Below the pieces are notes generated by a model. The model saw only the letters and a program-made list of their open reading frames with translations. It did no database searches and had not been told where the DNA came from. From Sphingobium fuliginis (GTDB lineage: Bacteria > Pseudomonadota > Alphaproteobacteria > Sphingomonadales > Sphingomonadaceae), in NCBI RefSeq assembly GCF_004152845.1, contig NZ_SEON01000004.1, positions 124,001 through 188,000 on the forward strand: a stretch of DNA of 64,000 nt, read 5' to 3'. A program made the translations under genes and the position numbers. Numbering within the stretch: position 1 is the stretch's first letter; each line of letters opens with the position of its first letter. Positions 58,891 through 64,000 of the stretch are shown here, piece after piece.

Positions 58891-60234
58891 TTGCACGCGC
58901 GCGTGGATGGCCCCGCCGACGCCCCCGCCCAGACCAGTCACTGGCCGGACAATTATGGTCCGGCCAGCGCCTGGTGGACCGTCTTCATCCTGATGATCTT
59001 CCAGATCGTGTCGATGATCGACCGGCAAGTCATATCGGTGCTGATCCCGGAGATGCGGGCCGACCTTGGCCTCAACGATTTCCAGATCAGCCTGGTGCAA
59101 GGCCTGTCCTTCGCCCTCTTCTACGGGCTGATGGGGCTGGTGATCGGCGGGCTGGTCGACCGTTATTCGCGGCGCGCGATCATGTTCACCGGCATCGTGG
59201 TCTGGTCGCTGGCGGCGGCGGGCACAGGGCTGGCGCGCAGCTACAGCCAGCTCTTCGCCGGCCGGCTGCTGGTGGGCGCGGGCGAGGCGGCGGTATCCCC
59301 CGCTGGGCAGTCGCTCCTTGCCTCCATCTTCCCCCGTCATCGGCTGACGACGCCGATCGCCTGCCTTTCCGTGTCCGGCGTCATCGGCATATCGCTGTCC
59401 TACGCGCTGGGCGGCAACCTGCTCGCGCTGTTCAGCGCGGAGCCGTTGAGCGGTCCGTTCGCGGGGCTTGCCCCTTGGCGGCAAGTGCTGGTGGTGACGG
59501 GCCTGCCCGGCGTGGCGGTCGCCTTCCTCGCTTTCGCCTTTCGCGAGCCGAAGCGCCGCAGCCAGCCTCCGCCCGACCGGCAGGCGGCAAGCTGGGGCGC
59601 CTTCTTCCGCCATATCGGCGCGCATCCCCGGCTGATGCTGGGGCTGATCCTGGGATCGGCGGTGATGGCCGTCGCCATTCAGGGGACGATGGTATGGACG
59701 CCGACCTATGCCCGCCGCGTGCTGGGCGTCAGCGCGGCGGAGGTGGGAACGATGATGTCGGTCGCGGTCGCGCTGGGCGGCATCGTCGGCGGGCTGTCGC
59801 TGGGCGTGCTGATCGACCATCGCTTCGCGCGCGGCACCCGCGACATGGCGCTGCGGTTGCTGTGCGGCTTCTGCATCGCGATTCCCCCGGTTCTGGCGGC
59901 GGCCTTCGCAGCCGGCAATTTCGCCCTGCTGTTCGGCGCGATCACGCTGATGATGATGACCATGGGGTCGAGCTATGGGCCGACCATGGCCGCCGTGCAG
60001 ATGATCGCGCCCATCGAGATGCGCGGACGCTTCGCCGCGCTGATGGTTTTGGCGTCCAATCTGTGCGGCTATGCGCTGGGACCGATGCTGATCGGTTTCC
60101 TGACGGATTATGTCTATGGCGATCCCATGAAGCTGGGCTGGGCGATCATCACCGGCCTGCTGACCGCCGGACCGCTCGCGGCCTGGATGGTCTGGTCGGC
60201 GCGGGGCGATTTCCTGCGCCATCTGGATCGATGA
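58891..60234 (+). CDS. MFS transporter (spinster-like)
   Basis: A 447-residue membrane protein with about twelve hydrophobic segments. The signature between segments 2 and 3 is GGLVDRYSRRAIM, and GRLLVGAGEAAVSPAG is typical of the spinster/aromatic acid group. Imports an acid or other substrate with protons; inferred. The likely start is TTG 58891, 4 nt after the ALDH stop, with GAAGGG upstream; GTG 58903 is an alternative, and there is no ATG before the first membrane segment. Confidence 0.88.
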   Translation: MHARVDGPADAPAQTSHWPDNYGPASAWWTVFILMIFQIVSMIDRQVISVLIPEMRADLGLNDFQISLVQGLSFALFYGLMGLVIGGLVDRYSRRAIMFTGIVVWSLAAAGTGLARSYSQLFAGRLLVGAGEAAVSPAGQSLLASIFPRHRLTTPIACLSVSGVIGISLSYALGGNLLALFSAEPLSGPFAGLAPWRQVLVVTGLPGVAVAFLAFAFREPKRRSQPPPDRQAASWGAFFRHIGAHPRLMLGLILGSAVMAVAIQGTMVWTPTYARRVLGVSAAEVGTMMSVAVALGGIVGGLSLGVLIDHRFARGTRDMALRLLCGFCIAIPPVLAAAFAAGNFALLFGAITLMMMTMGSSYGPTMAAVQMIAPIEMRGRFAALMVLASNLCGYALGPMLIGFLTDYVYGDPMKLGWAIITGLLTAGPLAAWMVWSARGDFLRHLDR

Positions 60235-60343
60235 AGCCAGCCATCACAACCACGGTGATGCCAAGCTTGTCCTTCCTTCGAAGGCGAGTTCGGCCCATGC
60301 TGCAACATGGCATCGGCACCAGAATCCTGACGAAAAGGCCATC

Positions 60344-61918
60344 ATGACGACGACTATTCCCGCCCTCATGCGCAGCGCCGCCGCGCGTCACGGGGACCGC
60401 CCGGCCCTGGTTTCGCAGACTGACGGGGCGATCAGCTATCGCGAACTCGACCGCCAGGCCGATCTGGTCGCCAAGGCCCTGATCGCGGACGGCGCCCGGC
60501 CGGGCGACCGGGCCGCCATCTGGGCGCCCAATATGTGGGAATGGGTCGCCATCGCCATCGGCATCCAGCGCGCCGCGGGCGTGATGGTGCCGCTCAACAC
60601 ACGCCTGAAGGGCGGCGAGGTGTCGGACATCGTGCGGCGGGGACAGATTGTCCGCCTGTTTTCCATCGGCAGTTTCCTGGGCCGCTATTATCCGGCCATG
60701 CTGAAGGACGAAGCGATGCCCGGCCTGCGCCGCCGCATCGTGTTGCGCGCCGAACCGCAGGAACTGGGCGAAGGCGAAATCGGTTTCGAGGATTTCGTCG
60801 CGCTGGCCGCAAACAGCAGCGACGCGCAGCTTGCCGAGCGCGAGGCGATGGTGAAGCCCGACACGCTGGCGGACCTCATGTTCACGTCCGGCACGACGGG
60901 AGCGCCCAAGGGCGCGCTTTTCGATCATCGCCGGTCGCTGGGCGGCGGTCAGGCATGGGTCGACATCGCCCGGCAGACGGCGGACGACCGCTATGCCGCC
61001 TTCGGTCCCTTCTCGCACAACGCATCCTACAAGGCGGGCTGGGTCGCATCGCTGATCGCGGGCAGCACGCTCTATTGGCCCGAAGCCTATGATCCGGCAA
61101 GCGTGCTCGACCTGGTGGCGAAGAACCGGATCACCGTTATGCCCGCGCCGCCGACCGTGTTCCAGGAAATGCTCGCCTTTCCCAACTGGCGCGATTGGGA
61201 CATTTCGAGCTGGCGCTTCATGTCGACGGGATCGACCGTCGTGCCGATCGAACTGATGAAACGGCTCCAGGCCGAAACCCCGATCCAGGAGATCAGCACC
61301 GGCTATGGCATGACCGAATGCTGCGGCTCCGCGACGCACACCCGGCCGGGCGATCCCATGGAACGCATCGCCTATACGGTCGGCACGGCGATCCCCGGCA
61401 CCGAAATCCGCGTCGCCGGGCCGGATGGCCGCTCGCTGGGGGTGGGAGAGCCGGGCGAAGTGCTGATCCGCGACGACAAGCTGCTGATCGAATATCTCGA
61501 CAATCCGGAGGCGACCCGCGCCACGCTCGACGCCGATGGCTGGCTGCATTCGGGCGATGTCGGCTGTCTGGATGCGGACGGGTATCTGAAGCTCACCGAC
61601 CGGCTGAAGGACATGTATATCGTCGGCGGATTCAACGTCTATCCGGCGGAGATCGAGAAGCAGATGACGGGCCTGCCGGGCATCCACCAGTCCGCCATCA
61701 TCGGCGTGCCCGACCAGCGGCTGGGCGAAGTGGGCCATGCCTTCATCGTCCGGGCCGCCGGTTCCTCCATCACGGCGGAGGAGGTGATCGGCTGGGCGAA
61801 GGCCAATCTCGCCAATTACAAGATTCCTCGCGGCGTCACCTTCCTCGACGCGCTGCCGATGAATTCGACGGGGAAAGTGATCAAGTTCGCGCTGAAGGAA
61901 CTGTATAAAAGCGCGTGA
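60344..61918 (+). CDS. Acyl-CoA synthetase (AMP-forming ligase)
   Basis: A 524-residue ligase joining an acid to CoA. It has the phosphate loop TSGTTGAPKG near residue 182, GYGMTECCGSATH, the hinge WLHSGDVGCLD, and catalytic Lys in NSTGKVIK. A paralogue lies at 41507, so two acids or two stages are activated. It ends the GMC/SDR/ALDH/MFS/ligase set; the 109-bp gap to the MFS gene contains a short dyad, CATCAC-GTGATG (60242-60260). The long open frame on the other strand is an artefact. Confidence 0.94.
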   Translation: MTTTIPALMRSAAARHGDRPALVSQTDGAISYRELDRQADLVAKALIADGARPGDRAAIWAPNMWEWVAIAIGIQRAAGVMVPLNTRLKGGEVSDIVRRGQIVRLFSIGSFLGRYYPAMLKDEAMPGLRRRIVLRAEPQELGEGEIGFEDFVALAANSSDAQLAEREAMVKPDTLADLMFTSGTTGAPKGALFDHRRSLGGGQAWVDIARQTADDRYAAFGPFSHNASYKAGWVASLIAGSTLYWPEAYDPASVLDLVAKNRITVMPAPPTVFQEMLAFPNWRDWDISSWRFMSTGSTVVPIELMKRLQAETPIQEISTGYGMTECCGSATHTRPGDPMERIAYTVGTAIPGTEIRVAGPDGRSLGVGEPGEVLIRDDKLLIEYLDNPEATRATLDADGWLHSGDVGCLDADGYLKLTDRLKDMYIVGGFNVYPAEIEKQMTGLPGIHQSAIIGVPDQRLGEVGHAFIVRAAGSSITAEEVIGWAKANLANYKIPRGVTFLDALPMNSTGKVIKFALKELYKSA

Positions 61919-61973
61919 CCGGGAAGAAGGGCGTCAGCGCCGCGCGCCCCGTCATTTCTGGCGAACCGTCAGC

Positions 61974-62837
61974 TCAGGCCTCCGCCGGTCCCGATTTTTC
62001 GAACTGGCGGAGAAAATCGAACAGCCCGGGCGGGGTTGGCTTTTTCCCCGGATCGTACCAGGGCAGCAAGTTCTTGAGCAGTTGTGGGAAAAATACCCTG
62101 AGCTGGAAATTGTTGAGCGCCTTGATGTCGCGATCAAGCGCGGCTTGTTCGGCAGGCGTCATGCTTTTCTTGTCCTGTTCGATCAGGTAGGAAAACATGC
62201 GGTCCATGAAACCCCGCAAATGAACCATGGCATAGAGGCAGCCATAGACACGGTAGAAATAGCCGTTCCAGATCCTGCCCCACAGGCCGCGGCTGTAAAT
62301 CCGGTGATAGATCTGGAAGCAGACCTCCCGATGTTCGAACTCTTCGGCCATATGCCATTTCCAGAATGCCACGGCATTGGGGTCGGCGCCTTCGATCAGC
62401 GCATCCATCCGCTCGAACCAGATGCCGCCCTGCACCGCGCCCAGCGATTCGAAGCCGTCGGCATAGGCGAGCATGAATTTGAGCGAGCGGTTCTTCAGGA
62501 AAGCGTCCAGATCGTCGGCCAGCTTCTTCTCGAACTCGGCCAGCCGGGGATAGCCTTGCGCCGCGATCACCTTGTTGAACTTCTGATGCTGGCGGTAATG
62601 CTGCGATTCCTGGCCGATGAAGGCGGCCATGTCCTCGCGCAGTTGCTCCGAACCGGCGGGCAGGCGCTCCATCGCGATGTTCAGCACCTTGATCAGCCAG
62701 GGTTCGACCGGGGCGGGAATGATCGAGGTCGCGTTCTGAAACTGGGCGAAGGCGATATTGGGTGCCCAATGCGCGCGCACCTTTGAAAAATCGATACGTG
62801 GATAGCGTATGACGATGCCCACTGGCTCCCCCTCCAT
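61974..62837 (-). CDS. PF10118-type predicted metal-dependent hydrolase
   Basis: A 287-residue helical protein of the PF10118 group (annotated as metal-dependent hydrolase). Candidate metal residues are Glu77, His80 and His84 (GQESQHYRQH), and Glu165/Glu166, Glu168 and His169 (AEEFEHREV); the pattern is ferritin-like, possibly a diiron site. The family has no agreed reaction and appears in steroid- and hydrocarbon-degrading bacteria. The protein is divergent from the epoxide-hydrolase-like gene across 156 bp. Confidence 0.85.
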   Translation of the reverse strand: MEGEPVGIVIRYPRIDFSKVRAHWAPNIAFAQFQNATSIIPAPVEPWLIKVLNIAMERLPAGSEQLREDMAAFIGQESQHYRQHQKFNKVIAAQGYPRLAEFEKKLADDLDAFLKNRSLKFMLAYADGFESLGAVQGGIWFERMDALIEGADPNAVAFWKWHMAEEFEHREVCFQIYHRIYSRGLWGRIWNGYFYRVYGCLYAMVHLRGFMDRMFSYLIEQDKKSMTPAEQAALDRDIKALNNFQLRVFFPQLLKNLLPWYDPGKKPTPPGLFDFLRQFEKSGPAEA

Positions 62838-62993
62838 CTTTCGTTGTCATCAAGGATACGCCATCGTACCACCGGCCCGTTCTCCCGTCATGACTGCCCG
62901 GGAGTCCGATCATGACTGTGATGCATCCGCCCATGGATATTCGGCCAGGGGATGGAAGCATTATGAATCGGCCGATCATTGAGGAGAGGCCCT

Positions 62994-64000
62994 TTGACCC
63001 CCACCCCCTTCCGCATCGACGTGCCGCAGTCTGTGCTCGATCATATCCGGCACCGGCTGGCGGACAGTCGCATCGGCTATATGCCCGACGATCCCGACCA
63101 GTGGAAATATGGCATGGATGCGCGCTATCTGGCCGAGCTGGTCGATTATTGGCGTTCGGCATATGACTGGCGCGCGGAGGAGGAGAAGCTCAACCGCTGG
63201 CCGCAGTTCATGGTCGAGATCGACGGCATCCCCATTCATTTCTATCATGTGCGGGACAGTGACACGCACAGGCCGCCGATCCTGCTGACGCATGGATGGC
63301 CGGGATCGGTGGTGGAGTTCCAGGAGGCGATCCCGCTGCTGGTGGAGGCGGGCTTTTCCGTCGTCGTGCCGTCGCTGCCCGGCTATGGCTGGTCGGGCCG
63401 GCCGCCGCGGCCGATCGGTCCCGCCCGCGTCGCCGCCTTGTGGCGCGCCTTGATGGTGAACGTGCTGGGCTATCCGCGCTTCTTCGCGCAGGGGGGCGAC
63501 TGGGGATCGGCGGTGACGACGCAGTTGGGCATCAGCCACGCCGATGTCGTGGCGGCGATCCATCTCAATTTCTTCATGGCGCCGCCGCCGCATGCCGATG
63601 CCGATGCGGAACTGCTCGACTATTGGGCGCAGGTCCGCACGGTGATGGAGGCGGAAAGCGGCTATCATCACGAACAGGCCACCAAACCGCAGACCATCGG
63701 CTTGGCGCTGCATGACAATCCAGTCGGCTGGGCGGCCTGGGTGGTCGAGAAATTCTGGCGCTGGGGCGACACCAAGGGCAATATAGAGAGCCGGTTCAGC
63801 AAGGACCATCTGATCACGAACCTCATGTCCTATCTGGTCACCGACAATGTGATGTCGTCGATCTGGATGTATTACGGCCTGAACGGCGACGCGCTGGCGG
63901 CCGGGCCGGTGACAGTGCCCACCGCGCTCGCCCATTTTCCCGGCGAATTCTATCCCATGCCCAGCCGCGCCCTGGCCGAGCGGCAATATCATGTGGTCCG
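62994..64000 (+). CDS. Epoxide-hydrolase-type alpha/beta hydrolase, cut by right edge
   Basis: The visible 335 residues start with the EHN domain (TPFRIDVPQSVLDHIRHRL), then an alpha/beta hydrolase core with the oxyanion motif HGWPGS (His100) and nucleophile Asp169 in GGDWGS. About 50-60 residues appear missing to the right. It probably opens an epoxide to a diol, or a related ester. The start is TTG 62994, five bases after GAGGAGAGG; a stop at 62964 in the same frame rules out a longer protein, and the ATGs just upstream are in another frame. Confidence 0.88.
   Translation, partial: MTPTPFRIDVPQSVLDHIRHRLADSRIGYMPDDPDQWKYGMDARYLAELVDYWRSAYDWRAEEEKLNRWPQFMVEIDGIPIHFYHVRDSDTHRPPILLTHGWPGSVVEFQEAIPLLVEAGFSVVVPSLPGYGWSGRPPRPIGPARVAALWRALMVNVLGYPRFFAQGGDWGSAVTTQLGISHADVVAAIHLNFFMAPPPHADADAELLDYWAQVRTVMEAESGYHHEQATKPQTIGLALHDNPVGWAAWVVEKFWRWGDTKGNIESRFSKDHLITNLMSYLVTDNVMSSIWMYYGLNGDALAAGPVTVPTALAHFPGEFYPMPSRALAERQYHVV

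Noticed and set aside
62912..63166. 84-codon frame at the start of the epoxide-hydrolase-like gene
   Set aside because: A different frame from the EHN/hydrolase protein, which runs from TTG 62994 to the edge with clear motifs.

Overview
This is a 64-kb, high-GC, gene-dense bacterial segment with about 58 protein genes. It has no rRNA, tRNA, CRISPR array, transposase or phage gene that I can see. The mix of large TonB-dependent receptors, Rieske oxygenases, many short-chain dehydrogenases and acyl-CoA enzymes suggests an alphaproteobacterium of the sphingomonad type (Sphingobium, Novosphingobium or Sphingomonas). That placement is inferred from gene content; no marker gene is present.

Almost every gene fits a catabolic supercluster for a lipophilic, probably alicyclic or polycyclic substrate degraded as CoA thioesters. 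Layout: 1-6 kb, an SDR cut by the window edge, a thiolase, and a coupled trio of crotonase, DUF35 protein and cysteine-less thiolase-like protein resembling steroid side-chain aldolases, then a TetR regulator facing a TauD-type dioxygenase. 6-13 kb, a LysR regulator facing an SDR-GST pair, and a 2-oxoacid dehydrogenase operon (E1 alpha, E1 beta) in which E2 is split into a free lipoyl protein and a lipoyl-less catalytic core. 13-19 kb, a thioesterase, a Rieske oxygenase and four SDRs, three of them in a row. 19-25 kb, a DMT transporter, a TonB receptor, an SDR and an AraC-type regulator. 24-34 kb, a minus-strand operon of acyl-CoA dehydrogenase, Rieske oxygenase and KstD-like flavoprotein facing a plus-strand set of beta-oxidation genes, a PhyH-type dioxygenase and an NTF2-like protein. 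34-54 kb, a segment bracketed by two direct copies of a 240-bp MITE-like repeat, holding two paired acyl-CoA dehydrogenases, two facing IclR regulators, an amidohydrolase, a CoA ligase, a kinase-like protein, a second TonB receptor, a DUF1214 protein, a sulfotransferase, a two-HTH MarR regulator and an SDR. 54-64 kb, a GMC oxidase facing SDR-ALDH-MFS-CoA ligase, then a PF10118 protein facing an epoxide-hydrolase-like gene cut by the right edge.

A plausible reading: outer-membrane receptors and MFS/DMT carriers move the substrate; GMC, SDR and ALDH enzymes oxidise alcohols to acids; two ligases make CoA esters; Rieske, TauD, PhyH and KstD-like enzymes oxygenate or desaturate the skeleton; and ACADs, crotonases, hydroxyacyl-CoA dehydrogenases, thiolase and the aldolase-like pair shorten chains or open rings. 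At least six regulators suggest several separately induced modules. The substrate cannot be read from the sequence; a steroid, bile acid, terpenoid or other alicyclic acid is the best guess.
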